In this document: positions 9,115 to 18,057 of the stretch, piece by piece
Layout: every line of letters starts with the position of its first letter
Position numbering within the stretch: position 1 is the stretch's first letter
Source of the DNA: Caballeronia sp. SBC1
GTDB lineage: Bacteria > Pseudomonadota > Gammaproteobacteria > Burkholderiales > Burkholderiaceae
Reading direction: 5' to 3'
DNA length: 64,000 bases
NCBI RefSeq assembly: GCF_011493005.1
Contig: NZ_CP049156.1
Coordinates: 1,302,001-1,366,000 of the forward strand
Notes under the pieces: model-generated
The model's input: the letters and a program-made list of their open reading frames with translations, nothing else
Told to the model about the DNA's origin: nothing
Databases searched by the model: none
Made by a program: the position numbers and the translations under genes

Positions 9115-9972
9115 ATGAATGACTTGCTGCGTTCGTTCGTGCGCGCACTCGCGAACGCGTTTCATCCGAGAATGCTGTGGCTGACCTTCATGCCTTTCGC
9201 CGTGGCGACAGTGGCGTGGGGCGCGCTCCTATGGTTTTTCTGGCAGACGCTGACGGGCGCCGCGCGTGACTGGCTTGATGGCTGGGCGTTGACGTCGGCA
9301 ATGTACCGGCTGTTCGATTCCATCGGATTTTCGTCGCTACACGCGGTGATTGCACCGTTTTTTATAGTAATCATGGCGATTCCACTGATCGTCGTAACAA
9401 TCCTGTTGCTGATCGCGACGCTTTCCATGCCTGCCGTGATCAAGCTGCTGACACGGCGCCAATACGCCGCGCTGGAAATGCGACACGGCGGTTCCTGGTA
9501 TGGGAGTCTTGGACATTCAGTCATTACAACCGTGGTGTGCCTGGTGCTGCTGGTCGTCACGCTTCCGCTATGGTTGATCCCGCCATTTTTCGCGATCATT
9601 CCGCCCGTGTTGTGGGGTTGGCTGACTTATCGCGTGATGACATATGACGCGCTCGCGTTGCATGCAAGCGCGCAGGAGCGGCGGGCGATTGTGCGGCGCG
9701 CGCGCTGGCCGCTGTTTGGGATAGGCGTGATCAGCGGTTTGCTCGGGTCTCTTCCGACAATGCTGTGGGCGTGGTCGGTCTGGCTGCTGCCATTGTTTCC
9801 GGTCGTGGCGGCGGCGACCATCTGGATCTATGCGTTCATCCTCGTTTTTTCGGCACTTTGGTTTGCCCACTACTGCTTGCACGCACTCGAGCGTCTGCGA
9901 ATAGAAACCGCTGCGGCTTCGCCTCCACTGAGCGGTCCCGCAGCGCCGCCCGAATTCCGAATTTCCGGCTAA
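9115..9972 (+). CDS. EI24 / CysZ-like integral membrane protein
   Basis: A 285-residue membrane protein with about five or six hydrophobic segments (for example LTFMPFAVATVAWGALLWFF, AVIAPFFIVIMAIPLIVVTI and VITTVVCLVLLVVTLPLWLI). The layout matches the EI24 domain family, which includes the sulfate permease CysZ. In Burkholderia-type genomes this protein is normally annotated only as EI24 domain-containing, and sulfate transport should not be assumed. Its stop is 22 bp before the MoaB-like gene, whose start has its own ribosome binding site (AAGGAGcattcATG), so the two are probably cotranscribed. Confidence 0.8.
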   Translation: MNDLLRSFVRALANAFHPRMLWLTFMPFAVATVAWGALLWFFWQTLTGAARDWLDGWALTSAMYRLFDSIGFSSLHAVIAPFFIVIMAIPLIVVTILLLIATLSMPAVIKLLTRRQYAALEMRHGGSWYGSLGHSVITTVVCLVLLVVTLPLWLIPPFFAIIPPVLWGWLTYRVMTYDALALHASAQERRAIVRRARWPLFGIGVISGLLGSLPTMLWAWSVWLLPLFPVVAAATIWIYAFILVFSALWFAHYCLHALERLRIETAAASPPLSGPAAPPEFRISG

Positions 9973-9994
9973 TTTTCACGATCAAGGAGCATTC

Positions 9995-10807
9995 ATGGGC
10001 TTTGGCATGATCATCATTGGCGATGAGATTTTGTCCGGTCGCAGGACCGACAAGCATCTGCCGAAAGTTATCGAATTGTTGTCGGCGCGCGGGTTGTCGC
10101 TCGACTGGGCGGAATACATTGGCGATGACCGCGAACGCATCACGGCTACGCTCAAGCGTGGCTTTGCGTCTGGTGACATAGTGTTTTCCACGGGTGGAAT
10201 TGGCGCGACGCCCGACGATCACACGCGGCAATGCGCCGCCGCAGCGCTAGGCGTACCGCTCGAACTGCACCCAGAAGCAGCCGAGCTGATCCGCGCGCGT
10301 ATCCGGGAGACGGCGGGCGACAAGCCGGTGGATCTCGAATTGCCGGAAAACCTGCATCGGCTGAACATGGGTACGTTTCCGAAGGGCGCGAGCATTATTC
10401 CGAACAGCTACAACCGGATTCCCGGCTTCTCTGTCGGAAACATCCATTTCGTGCCCGGCTTCCCTGTCATGGCGTGGCCAATGATTGAATGGGTGCTGGA
10501 CACGAAATATGCGGATCTGCATCACGCGAAGCCTTATGTAGAGCGATCGGTGCTGGTCTTTGGGTTGCCGGAATCGCGTATCACACCACTGATGGAAGCG
10601 ATCGAACGCGATTTCGCCGGGGTGCGCGTCTTTAGCCTGCCAAGCGTCGGCGACGCGACGCGCGGGGAGGTCTTCGGGCGCGCTCACATCGACCTCGGTG
10701 TCAAAGGCGAGCCGGAAGTGGCAAACGCGGCGTTCGCCCGCTTGCGTGAGGGTGTGGCCGCGTTAGGCGGCGAGATAGTGGAGATTGAACCAGGCGCAGC
10801 GACCTGA
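9995..10807 (+). CDS. CinA-type MoaB/Mog domain protein (molybdopterin-binding-like)
   Basis: A 270-residue cytosolic protein. The N-terminal two thirds is a MoaB/Mog fold, with GDEILSGRRTDKHLPKVIEL and the characteristic FSTGGIGATPDDHT loop that in this family binds molybdopterin or a phosphate-containing substrate. It matches the N-terminal competence/damage-inducible CinA domain, but the C-terminal nicotinamide-nucleotide amidase domain of full CinA (usually over 400 residues) is absent. The biological role of such short forms is unsettled. It lies right behind the EI24 gene on the same strand and converges on the rhodanese gene. Confidence 0.85.
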   Translation: MGFGMIIIGDEILSGRRTDKHLPKVIELLSARGLSLDWAEYIGDDRERITATLKRGFASGDIVFSTGGIGATPDDHTRQCAAAALGVPLELHPEAAELIRARIRETAGDKPVDLELPENLHRLNMGTFPKGASIIPNSYNRIPGFSVGNIHFVPGFPVMAWPMIEWVLDTKYADLHHAKPYVERSVLVFGLPESRITPLMEAIERDFAGVRVFSLPSVGDATRGEVFGRAHIDLGVKGEPEVANAAFARLREGVAALGGEIVEIEPGAAT

Positions 10808-10839
10808 GCCGCGACGAACCCGACCAATCAACAGAGGCT

Positions 10840-11304
10840 TTATGCACCAATCCAGGGCAGGCCCCGAAAGCACCAACCGGAAACGGTTTTGCGGTGGCCT
10901 TGTCCGTCTTTGTCGCCCTCGAACCCCTCGAGCAGATCGAAGGCTTTTGTGAAACCTTCCTTTTGAGCCAGGACCGCTGCCAGTTTCGAACGGGCTGCAC
11001 TGCGGCAGAGGAACAGGACGGGTGTGTCGGGCGTGGCCACTTCGCGCAACTGCTGCATAAACGCCGTGTTTGGAACGGAACCGGGATACTGAATCCATTC
11101 GATGTGCGAATACTGCACGGTATCAATGGCCGGCCGGCCGACCCAGTCGAGCTCGGCGCGCGTGCGCACGTCGACGAGGCGAACTGAGGAGTCGAGTTGC
11201 AGAAGCTCGAACGCCTCGGCGGGCAAAATGGCGCCCGCGTACGGCAACTGGTTTTGATCGGCGCGTTGCGTCGCTTGGGCGTACAACTGCTCGAGAGTGC
11301 TCAT
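10840..11304 (-). CDS. Rhodanese-like domain protein
   Basis: A 154-residue cytosolic single-domain rhodanese. The active-site loop is LFLCRSAARS, with the catalytic cysteine inside a CxSxxRS-type loop, preceded by VRLVDVRTRAELDWVGRP, the CH2A-like motif. Such proteins transfer sulfane sulfur or sense thiols, and the acceptor is unknown. I place the start at 11304 (MSTLEQLYAQA), where GGAGA sits eight bases upstream; the in-frame ATG at 11319 overlaps that site and is unlikely to be used. It is transcribed divergently from glnA. Confidence 0.88.
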   Translation of the reverse strand: MSTLEQLYAQATQRADQNQLPYAGAILPAEAFELLQLDSSVRLVDVRTRAELDWVGRPAIDTVQYSHIEWIQYPGSVPNTAFMQQLREVATPDTPVLFLCRSAARSKLAAVLAQKEGFTKAFDLLEGFEGDKDGQGHRKTVSGWCFRGLPWIGA

Positions 11305-11392
11305 GGACAAGGTCTCCAATCGGACATTTTAATCAGGCATTCTAGCTTGCTGTCCGCGCTTCAATGACGCCCGGCCGACGAATACGGCAGTA

Positions 11393-11409
11393 CGCATCGG
11401 ACCGGTGCG
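11393..11409. promoter_or_regulatory. Candidate NtrC binding site 1 upstream of glnA
   Basis: CGCATC-GGACC-GGTGCG resembles the NtrC dyad TGCACC-N5-GGTGCA (four mismatches over both arms combined at most, spacing exact). It lies about 170 bp upstream of the candidate sigma-54 promoter. Confidence 0.5.
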
Positions 11410-11462
11410 AAGCGTTTGAATTGCCCCGAATCAGTGCTAACGTTACGGGTCTTAGTTTTGTG

Positions 11463-11479
11463 TGCACCGAATGTGTGCG
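11463..11479. promoter_or_regulatory. Candidate NtrC binding site 2 upstream of glnA
   Basis: TGCACC-GAATG-TGTGCG has one perfect NtrC half-site and one imperfect half at the correct spacing, 70 bp from site 1 and about 100 bp upstream of the promoter. This fits enhancer placement. Confidence 0.5.
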
Positions 11480-11577
11480 TGACTACGCGATTTTGATCGA
11501 GTAAGCCCCTTGAACGGTAATGGTGCTTCCCCGAAAAAGCGCGCAGCTTCAACTGCTTAGCGCAACAATGGTGCACT

Positions 11578-11592
11578 TGGCATGGAAGCTGC
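11578..11592 (+). promoter_or_regulatory. Candidate sigma-54 promoter of glnA
   Basis: TGGCATGGAAGCTGC matches the -24/-12 consensus TGGCACG-N4-TTGC at all but two positions, with exactly ten bases between the GG and GC pairs. It lies about 80 bp before the glnA start codon. The rest of the 352-bp gap shows no gene. Confidence 0.65.
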
Positions 11593-11671
11593 TTTTGACT
11601 CTGCCGATGGTTTCGAATCGGTTAGACGGCGAATTAGTGTTCGTCGACTTTTGTTAATCAGGAGATAGGTA

Positions 11672-13087
11672 ATGAGCAAATCCGTGGCCGACGTCATGCA
11701 ACTCGTCAAGGACGAGGACGTCAAGTTTGTCGACTTCCGTTTCACCGACACGCGCGGTAAAGAGCAACACGTTTCGGTGCCGGTCTCGGCATTCGACGAA
11801 GACAAATTTGAAAGCGGCCACGCTTTCGACGGTTCGTCTATCGCCGGATGGAAAGGCATCGAGGCATCGGACATGCTGTTGATGCCGGATGCGGATACCG
11901 CGTTTATCGATCCGTTCTACGAAGAGTCGACGCTCGTGATGTCCTGCGACGTGGTGGAGCCGGCAGATGGCAAGGGCTATGAACGCGATCCGCGCTCGCT
12001 CGCGAAGCGCGCAGAAGCGTATTTGAAGAGCTCGGGCCTGGGCGACACGGCTTTCTTCGGTCCAGAGCCGGAATTCTTCATTTTCGACTCGGTGCGCTGG
12101 AGCGCGGACCAGTCGGGCTGCTTCGTCAAGGTCGGTTCGGAAGAAGCACCGTGGTCGTCGTCGATGGAATTCGAAGGCGGCAACACAGGTCACCGTCCGG
12201 GCACGAAGGGCGGTTACTTCCCGGTTGCTCCGGTCGACACGTTCCAGGACATCCGTTCGGAAATGTGCCTGTTGCTCGAGCAGATCGGCATTCCGGTTGA
12301 AGTGCACCACCACGAGGTGGCGGGCCAGGGCCAGAACGAAATCGGCACGAAGTTCTCGACGCTGGTTCAGCGCGCCGACTGGACGCAGCAACTGAAGTAC
12401 ATCGTCCAGAACGTGGCGCACACGTATGGCAAGACGGCGACGTTCATGCCGAAGCCGATCGTTGGCGACAACGGTTCGGGCATGCACGTTCACCAGTCGA
12501 TCTGGAAGGACGGCAAGAACCTGTTCGCTGGTGACGGTTATGCAGGCCTGTCGGAATTCGCGCTGTTCTACATCGGCGGCATCATCAAGCATGCTCGCGC
12601 GCTGAACGCGATCACGAACCCGTCGACGAACTCGTACAAGCGTCTCGTGCCGCACTTCGAAGCACCGGTCAAGCTGGCTTACTCTGCGAAGAACCGTTCG
12701 GCTTCGATCCGCATTCCGCACGTGTCGAACCCGAAGGGCCGCCGTATCGAAACGCGTTTCCCGGATCCGATGGCGAACCCGTACCTGTGCTTCTCGGCGC
12801 TGATGATGGCCGGCCTGGACGGCGTGCAAAACAAGATCCACCCGGGCGAAGCAGCGGACAAGAACCTGTACGACCTGCCGCCGGAAGAGGATGCAAAGAT
12901 CCCGACCGTGTGTGCTGGCCTCGACGAAGCGCTGGACGCGCTCAACGCTGATCGTGGGTTCCTGACGGTCGGCGGCGTGTTCACCGATTCCATGCTCGAC
13001 GCGTATATCGAACTGAAGACGAATGAACTGCAGCGCTATCGCCAGGCTGTGCATCCGATCGAGTTCGAAATGTACTACTCGCTGTAA
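11672..13087 (+). CDS. glnA: Glutamine synthetase type I
   Basis: A 471-residue dodecameric GSI that joins ammonia to glutamate at the cost of ATP. The family signatures are present: [19 protein letters not shown] (catalytic N-terminal latch), [10 protein letters not shown] and [13 protein letters not shown] (metal ligands), [16 protein letters not shown] (ATP/glutamate loop) and [26 protein letters not shown] with Tyr400 is the adenylylation site, so the enzyme should be switched off by GlnE, as in other beta-subtype GSI. The start has AGGAG (atcAGGAGataggtaATG). Transcription probably uses the sigma-54 promoter and NtrC boxes upstream. A perfect terminator separates it from ntrB. Confidence 0.98.
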   Translation: MSKSVADVMQLVKDEDVKFVDFRFTDTRGKEQHVSVPVSAFDEDKFESGHAFDGSSIAGWKGIEASDMLLMPDADTAFIDPFYEESTLVMSCDVVEPADGKGYERDPRSLAKRAEAYLKSSGLGDTAFFGPEPEFFIFDSVRWSADQSGCFVKVGSEEAPWSSSMEFEGGNTGHRPGTKGGYFPVAPVDTFQDIRSEMCLLLEQIGIPVEVHHHEVAGQGQNEIGTKFSTLVQRADWTQQLKYIVQNVAHTYGKTATFMPKPIVGDNGSGMHVHQSIWKDGKNLFAGDGYAGLSEFALFYIGGIIKHARALNAITNPSTNSYKRLVPHFEAPVKLAYSAKNRSASIRIPHVSNPKGRRIETRFPDPMANPYLCFSALMMAGLDGVQNKIHPGEAADKNLYDLPPEEDAKIPTVCAGLDEALDALNADRGFLTVGGVFTDSMLDAYIELKTNELQRYRQAVHPIEFEMYYSL

Positions 13088-13174
13088 GCGCGTTGCATGG
13101 CGCACGTGCTTCTTCGTTCGCTGTCTTGCGGAGAAGTGCGTCGCGTGACGCGAAGCAGGAGTGTCGAATGATCG

Positions 13175-13204
13175 AAAAAGGGACGGCGTGCCGTCCCTTT
13201 TTTT
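13175..13204. terminator. Rho-independent terminator after glnA
   Basis: A perfect inverted repeat, AAAAAGGGACGGC-GT-GCCGTCCCTTTTT, with a T run. ntrBC is therefore expressed by read-through or from its own promoter. Confidence 0.9.
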
Positions 13205-13254
13205 AATCTCCGGCGCTTCTCCTGACAAGTTTCAAGACGGGGTCTCACTGCACG

Positions 13255-14400
13255 ATGGTTCTCAAGAATCTCATCAAGGCGAGAAAGAGTCCTCCCGACA
13301 ATTCGTTGTCCGACGACGCTGCGCTCGTCGCTACACATTTGCTGCCGGGCATGGAAGCGCTGCCCACGGTCGTGCTTGTACTGGACAAGCTGACCCTCAA
13401 GATCGCGTTTGCGAATCCGTCGGCGGAAGCCATGCTCGAGCGCTCGCGCAAGCAACTGGCTCAAACCTCATGGCCCGAACTGTTCGCCAATGCGGACGAA
13501 CTGGTGACGACCATTGCGTCGATTGCCGATCACCGTTTCAACGCAACGCATCTCGACGCCGTGCTCGAACGTCCCGGCCGCGAGCCGCTGCATGTTCACG
13601 CGATTGTCGCGTATCTGGAAGTCGCACCAAATTACGTACTGCTCGAACTATTTGAGAACGAGCGGCATTTGAAGACCGACCGCGAAGAGCGTATTCACGA
13701 TCTGACGGCGGTGAACAAGCAACTGATTCGCAACCTCGCGCATGAAATCAAGAATCCGCTTGGCGGCATTCGAGGCGCAGCGCAACTACTCGAGTTCGAG
13801 CTGGGCGCGCGTGAACGCGACGAGTTACGCGAATACACGCAGGTGATCATCAAGGAATCGGATCGTCTGCAAACGCTGGTCGACCGCTTGCTCGAGCCGC
13901 ACCGGCATCCGCATATTGTTGGCGACGTGAATATTCACGAAGTCTGCGAGCGCGTGCGCGCCGTGATTCTCGCGGAGTTTCCGCGTGGCCTCACGCTCGA
14001 TCGCGATTACGACGTGAGCGTGCCCGACTTGCGCGGCGACAAAGAGCAGCTTATCCAGGCGTTGCTCAACATCGTGCGCAACGCGGCGGAAGCGCTGCGT
14101 GAACGCATTTCACAAGGCGATGCGCGTATAGAGTTGCGTACGCGTATTGCTCGCAAAGTGACTATTGGCAAGCGCCTGCACAAACTGGCACTGGACTTGC
14201 ATATCACTGACAACGGTCCCGGCATCCCGGAAGAGATACGCGACCGGATTTTCTATCCGCTTGTGTCCGGGCGGGAAGATGGGAGTGGACTGGGCCTCAC
14301 GCTCGCGCAGACTTTCGTGCAACAGCACGATGGGTTGATCGAGGTGGATAGCAAGCCGGGTTGCACCGAGTTCACCATCTTGTTGCCGTTCGAAGGCTGA
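13255..14400 (+). CDS. glnL: Nitrogen regulation sensor histidine kinase NtrB (GlnL)
   Basis: A 381-residue cytosolic kinase/phosphatase that controls NtrC in response to PII. An N-terminal PAS domain (about residues 30-140) precedes a HisKA segment RNLAHEIKNPLGGIRGAAQL with His163 as the phosphorylated residue. The ATP-binding domain has N box LLNIVRNAAEAL, G1 box DNGPGIPEEIRDRIF and G2 box GSGLGLTLAQTF. No transmembrane segment is seen, as expected. It lies between the glnA terminator and ntrC, with 144 bp before ntrC. Confidence 0.96.
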   Translation: MVLKNLIKARKSPPDNSLSDDAALVATHLLPGMEALPTVVLVLDKLTLKIAFANPSAEAMLERSRKQLAQTSWPELFANADELVTTIASIADHRFNATHLDAVLERPGREPLHVHAIVAYLEVAPNYVLLELFENERHLKTDREERIHDLTAVNKQLIRNLAHEIKNPLGGIRGAAQLLEFELGARERDELREYTQVIIKESDRLQTLVDRLLEPHRHPHIVGDVNIHEVCERVRAVILAEFPRGLTLDRDYDVSVPDLRGDKEQLIQALLNIVRNAAEALRERISQGDARIELRTRIARKVTIGKRLHKLALDLHITDNGPGIPEEIRDRIFYPLVSGREDGSGLGLTLAQTFVQQHDGLIEVDSKPGCTEFTILLPFEG

Positions 14401-14544
14401 CTGGACACCGATGAAGGATCGAAGCACCGAAGCATGGAGTCAAGCATCGATCACGAGGGTTCATCGACATTTTAAAAGCGCTAGTGCGCCTGACCGTTTC
14501 GACGGGCTTATACCGAACCACACGAAGACATCTCGCCGAACTAT

Positions 14545-16050
14545 ATGAAGCCGATCTGGATAGTAGACGACGACCAATCCATCCGCTGGGTGCTTGAAAA
14601 AGCGCTCGCAAGAGAGAACTTCGCTACGCGCAGTTTTTCCGGCGTCCGGGACGCGCTCACAGCGCTCGAACAGGAAAGCCCGCAAGTGCTTGTGTCCGAC
14701 ATCCGCATGCCGGGAGGTTCGGGACTCGAATTGTTGCAAACTGTGCGCGACAAGCTGCCCGGTTTGCCGGTCATCATCATGACGGCGTTCTCCGATCTCG
14801 ACAGCGCCGTGGCCGCGTTCCAGGGTGGTGCGTTCGAATACCTGGCAAAGCCGTTCGATGTCGACAAGGCGGTTGAGCTGATTCGCCGTGCTGTTGATGA
14901 AAGCATGCGTGGCGAAGCGGCCTACGACAACAGCGTCACCGAAACGCCCGAAATGCTTGGCCAGGCGCCAGCGATGCAGGACATGTTTCGTGCGATCGGC
15001 CGTTTGTCACATTCCGCCGCCACTGTGCTCATCACGGGAGAATCGGGCACCGGAAAGGAGCTTGTCGCGCGTGCGCTGCACCGACATAGCCCGCGCGCAA
15101 ACGGACCGTTCATCGCGTTGAACACCGCCGCGATCCCGAAGGATTTGCTTGAGTCCGAGCTGTTCGGTCACGAGCGTGGCGCGTTCACGGGCGCGCAGGC
15201 GATGCGGCAGGGGCGGTTCGAGCAAGCTGAAAACGGTACGTTGTTCCTCGATGAAATCGGCGATATGCCGTTCGATCTGCAGACGCGTCTGTTGCGTGTG
15301 TTATCCGATGGGCAGTTTTATCGCGTGGGGGGCCACAACCCATTGAAGGCGAACGTTCGGGTGATCGCGGCGACTCACCAGAATCTCGAATCTCGCGTGC
15401 GGCAGGGCTTGTTCCGTGAGGACTTGTATCACCGGCTGAACGTGATTCGCTTGCGCTTGCCCGCGCTGCGCGAGCGTAGTGAAGACATTCCGTTGCTCAC
15501 GCGGCATTTCCTGCAGAAAAGCGCGCGTGATCTGGGTGTCGAGCCGAAGCGGGTATCGGAAGATGCACTTGGGTTTTTGGCATCGCTGCCATTTCCTGGG
15601 AATGTTCGACAACTCGAAAACCTGTGTAACTGGCTTACCGTGATGGCGCCGGCGCAGACGATCGAGCAAAAGGATTTGCCGCCGGATCTCACGCCGACTC
15701 AGGAATACGCCGGTGAGAGCACTGCGTTAACAGCGTCGGCGGCGGAAAATAGCGGTGGGTCGAACGCGGGCCTATCTGGCGGCGTCAGCGGTTTGCCGGC
15801 TTCGCTTGGTACGCCGCCTGGCGGCGTTCCCGCGAGCGTGTGGGAAAACGGCTTGCGGACCGAGGTCGCGCGGTTGCTGCGCGAGAATACTGCCGATGTC
15901 ATGGACGAACTAGCGCGCCGCTTTGAAGCTGCGGTGATTCGCGAGGCGCTCGACTTTACTCGCGGCCGGAAGGTGGAAGCGGCCGAGCGGCTGGGAATCG
16001 GCCGCAATACGATCACGCGCAAGATTCAGGAGTTGCACCTGGACGCTTGA
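14545..16050 (+). CDS. glnG: Nitrogen regulation response regulator NtrC (GlnG), sigma-54 activator
   Basis: A 501-residue bacterial enhancer-binding protein. The receiver domain has its phospho-acceptor Asp52 in [17 protein letters not shown]. The AAA+ domain carries Walker A GESGTGKE, the sigma-54-contacting loop RGAFTGAQ and Walker [11 protein letters not shown]. The Fis-type C-terminal helix-turn-helix is [20 protein letters not shown] Gly/Ser/Ala-rich linker (about residues 390-440) is longer than in E. coli. When phosphorylated by NtrB it should activate sigma-54 promoters such as the one proposed before glnA. Confidence 0.97.
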   Translation: MKPIWIVDDDQSIRWVLEKALARENFATRSFSGVRDALTALEQESPQVLVSDIRMPGGSGLELLQTVRDKLPGLPVIIMTAFSDLDSAVAAFQGGAFEYLAKPFDVDKAVELIRRAVDESMRGEAAYDNSVTETPEMLGQAPAMQDMFRAIGRLSHSAATVLITGESGTGKELVARALHRHSPRANGPFIALNTAAIPKDLLESELFGHERGAFTGAQAMRQGRFEQAENGTLFLDEIGDMPFDLQTRLLRVLSDGQFYRVGGHNPLKANVRVIAATHQNLESRVRQGLFREDLYHRLNVIRLRLPALRERSEDIPLLTRHFLQKSARDLGVEPKRVSEDALGFLASLPFPGNVRQLENLCNWLTVMAPAQTIEQKDLPPDLTPTQEYAGESTALTASAAENSGGSNAGLSGGVSGLPASLGTPPGGVPASVWENGLRTEVARLLRENTADVMDELARRFEAAVIREALDFTRGRKVEAAERLGIGRNTITRKIQELHLDA

Positions 16051-16226
16051 TGCGGCTGGTAGTGGACGGCGTCTGGCGACGCCCTCGTTGCGGTTTTTCA
16101 GATGTGGTTTATAGACGCGGCTTGGTGACGACCTGCAAGCCTTCACGCATCAAGTTTCAAGCGAGGCACAACGCAATCGCCTGCGTGCCTTGACTGGCTT
16201 CGCTTTAATCCGCCGCGGCCAACTAC

Positions 16227-17003
16227 TCAGCTAATCGTCGCGATCACCGGCGCGTGATCGGACGGCTGTTCCCACTTTCTCGGCACTTTGTCCACTTCAC
16301 ACGCTGTGCATCGAGCGGCGAGTTCAGCCGTGACCAGAATGTGATCGATGCGCAGCCCCGCGTTGCGACGGAACCCGAGCATCCGATAGTCCCACCACGT
16401 GTACAGCTTCTCGGGCTGCTCGAAGATGCGGAAGGTGTCGGTAAGTCCCAATTCGATTAACTGCACGAAGTGCGCGCGTTCTTCGGGCGACACAAGGTTC
16501 TGGCCTTCCCAGGCTTTTGGGTCGTGAACGTCGCGGTCTTCCGGCGCGATGTTGTAGTCGCCCAGCAGCGCAAGTTGCGGATACGTTTTCATCTCGCCTT
16601 CGATCCAGTCCCGCAGCGCTTCGAGCCAACGCATCTTGTAGGCGAACTTCTCCGTGCCGGGCGCCTGGCCGTTCGGGAAATACGCCGAGACGATTCGCAC
16701 GCCTTCGACGGTCGCGGCAATCACGCGTTGCTGCGGGTCCTCGAACGCGGGAATGTTGCGTACGATCGTGGTTTCGTCGACCGTCAGGCTGTCGCGTACC
16801 AGAATGCCGACGCCGTTATAGGTCTTCTGACCGGCAAACCAGCTTTTGTAGCCGACAGCGGCAAGTTCGGCGACGGGGAATTTGTCGTCCGTTAGCTTGA
16901 GTTCTTGCAAGCACAACACGTCGACGCCGCTCGTTGCCAGCCAGTCGATCACATGCTGTTGGCGGACCTTGAGTGAGTTGACGTTCCAGGTGGCAATTTT
17001 CAT
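16227..17003 (-). CDS. xthA: Exodeoxyribonuclease III (AP endonuclease)
   Basis: A 258-residue enzyme of the EEP nuclease fold that incises abasic sites and degrades DNA 3'-5' in base-excision repair. Visible motifs are MKIATWNVNSLKVRQQHVID at the N-terminus, CLQELKLTDDKFP (metal-binding Glu), GDYNIAPEDRDVHDPKAW, LRIDHILVT and the C-terminal SDHAPVIATI with the catalytic Asp-His pair. The start is the ATG at 17003 because the family begins MKI-TWNVNS; the in-frame upstream extension is not conserved-looking. It converges with ntrC. Confidence 0.96.
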   Translation of the reverse strand: MKIATWNVNSLKVRQQHVIDWLATSGVDVLCLQELKLTDDKFPVAELAAVGYKSWFAGQKTYNGVGILVRDSLTVDETTIVRNIPAFEDPQQRVIAATVEGVRIVSAYFPNGQAPGTEKFAYKMRWLEALRDWIEGEMKTYPQLALLGDYNIAPEDRDVHDPKAWEGQNLVSPEERAHFVQLIELGLTDTFRIFEQPEKLYTWWDYRMLGFRRNAGLRIDHILVTAELAARCTACEVDKVPRKWEQPSDHAPVIATIS

Positions 17004-17162
17004 TTGATTGGTGCGGAGATTGACTCTCGTCAGTGATGAGCTGTAGGCGTAAACATAAGCCGTCAGTTGGTCTTTCAGCCTTATAGGCCATAGGCCCGAT
17101 TGATTGACGCGTGGGCGCAGTTTACCTGAGCCATGGGCCATAAGCCCTCAAGGCAAAGGGCT

Positions 17163-17456
17163 TCAGTGATGTACTGGCACGGCGACGAGTTTTACCCCCA
17201 ACGCAGCGGCAACTTTCTGGATGGTCTCAAAGCGGGGTTTCGCGCCTTCCGCGAGCGATTTGTACAGGCTTTCGCGTTGCACACCTGCGTCGGAGGCGAC
17301 TTTTGACATGCCGCGTGCTTTCACGATATCTGCAAGAGCCGATAGCAGAATGTCGGAATCGCCCGAAGCAAGCGCCTCGTTCAGATATGCCGCGATGGCC
17401 TCTTCGCTATCGAGATAGTCGGATGCGTCGAAAGCCGAAATGTGAGTTGAGTTCAT
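17163..17456 (-). CDS. Antitoxin of toxin-first type II module (HI1420-like XRE antidote)
   Basis: A 97-residue protein. A short acidic N-terminal segment (about residues 1-35) is followed by a helix-turn-helix, ADIVKARGMSKVASDAGVQR through ESLYKSLAEGAKPRFETIQK. This matches the putative addiction-module antidote family that includes H. influenzae HI1420. Its ATG overlaps the toxin stop by four bases (ATGA), which indicates translational coupling. Together with the toxin it should bind the operator upstream of the toxin and repress the operon. Toxin-first order is as in HigBA modules. Confidence 0.87.
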   Translation of the reverse strand: MNSTHISAFDASDYLDSEEAIAAYLNEALASGDSDILLSALADIVKARGMSKVASDAGVQRESLYKSLAEGAKPRFETIQKVAAALGVKLVAVPVHH

Positions 17457-17761
17457 TTTCGTTCCTGTCTGATTCGCTGCCACATGGCCTTCGCTCGGGC
17501 GATATCCGATATCTGCCCTCGCTTGCTTCCCCCGGCCAACAGCAGATAAACGGTCGAGCCGTCGCGCACGTAGTACACGCGATAGCCCGCACCTGTGTGA
17601 ATCCGCATTTCCCACACGCTGCTGCCGACGTCGTGACAATCGCCGAAATTTCCCAACGCGGCGCGTTTAATCCGAATCAAGATGGCGGCTCTTGCTAACA
17701 CATCAGTCACGCCCAACAGCCAAACCGAAAAGTCGTGCGTTTGATTGATTGTGTTCGTCAT
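17453..17761 (-). CDS. RelE/ParE-superfamily toxin (Gp49/HI1419-like)
   Basis: A 102-residue toxin. The core VWEMRIHTGAGYRVYYVRDG and the C-terminal segment YLLLAGGSKRGQISDIARAK match the phage-derived Gp49-like/HigB family of RelE-fold toxins, which are usually ribosome-dependent mRNA interferases. The start is the ATG at 17761; the in-frame extension further upstream would cross the operator and is unlikely. The basic and aromatic residues needed for RNA contact appear intact, so I see no sign of inactivation. The operator/promoter is described separately. Confidence 0.87.
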   Translation of the reverse strand: MTNTINQTHDFSVWLLGVTDVLARAAILIRIKRAALGNFGDCHDVGSSVWEMRIHTGAGYRVYYVRDGSTVYLLLAGGSKRGQISDIARAKAMWQRIRQERK

Positions 17762-17790
17762 GCGTGTGGATCCCAGATAACGTAAAGTGG

Positions 17791-17838
17791 GATGCCTTGA
17801 TGAAATGTATCCTATTGGATACGAAAATTCAAGGCATC
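17791..17838. promoter_or_regulatory. 48-bp concentric double palindrome, operator of the toxin-antitoxin operon
   Basis: Outer arms GATGCCTTGA (17791-17800) and TCAAGGCATC (17829-17838) are perfect. Inner arms GTATCC (17807-17812) and GGATAC (17817-17822) share the same centre. On the minus strand TTGAAT (17832-17827) and TACATT, 17 bp apart, form a likely -35/-10 pair inside the dyad. Confidence 0.75.
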
Positions 17839-18057
17839 GATCGAATTCAGTGATGAGATTTTTGGTCGCTCGAAAACCAGCATTGGAGTGACTTGAACCC
17901 GGTGACACACGCCATGCATCGGGCGAGTGGAGTTGTCACTGTGATCGGTCGCGCGAGCTTCCTGCAGTCGACCGAATGGCTAACGTGGCCAGCGCCTTGA
18001 AAATCGTGCTTTCTGTCCCGCTACAATCATCGAAACACTTGGCAAAAGGACAACTCC

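Noticed and set aside
11654..13228. 524-residue open frame antisense to glnA
   Set aside because: It mirrors the codon pattern of glnA on the opposite strand. It is rich in Arg/His with no family resemblance and is a normal artefact of GC-rich coding DNA.
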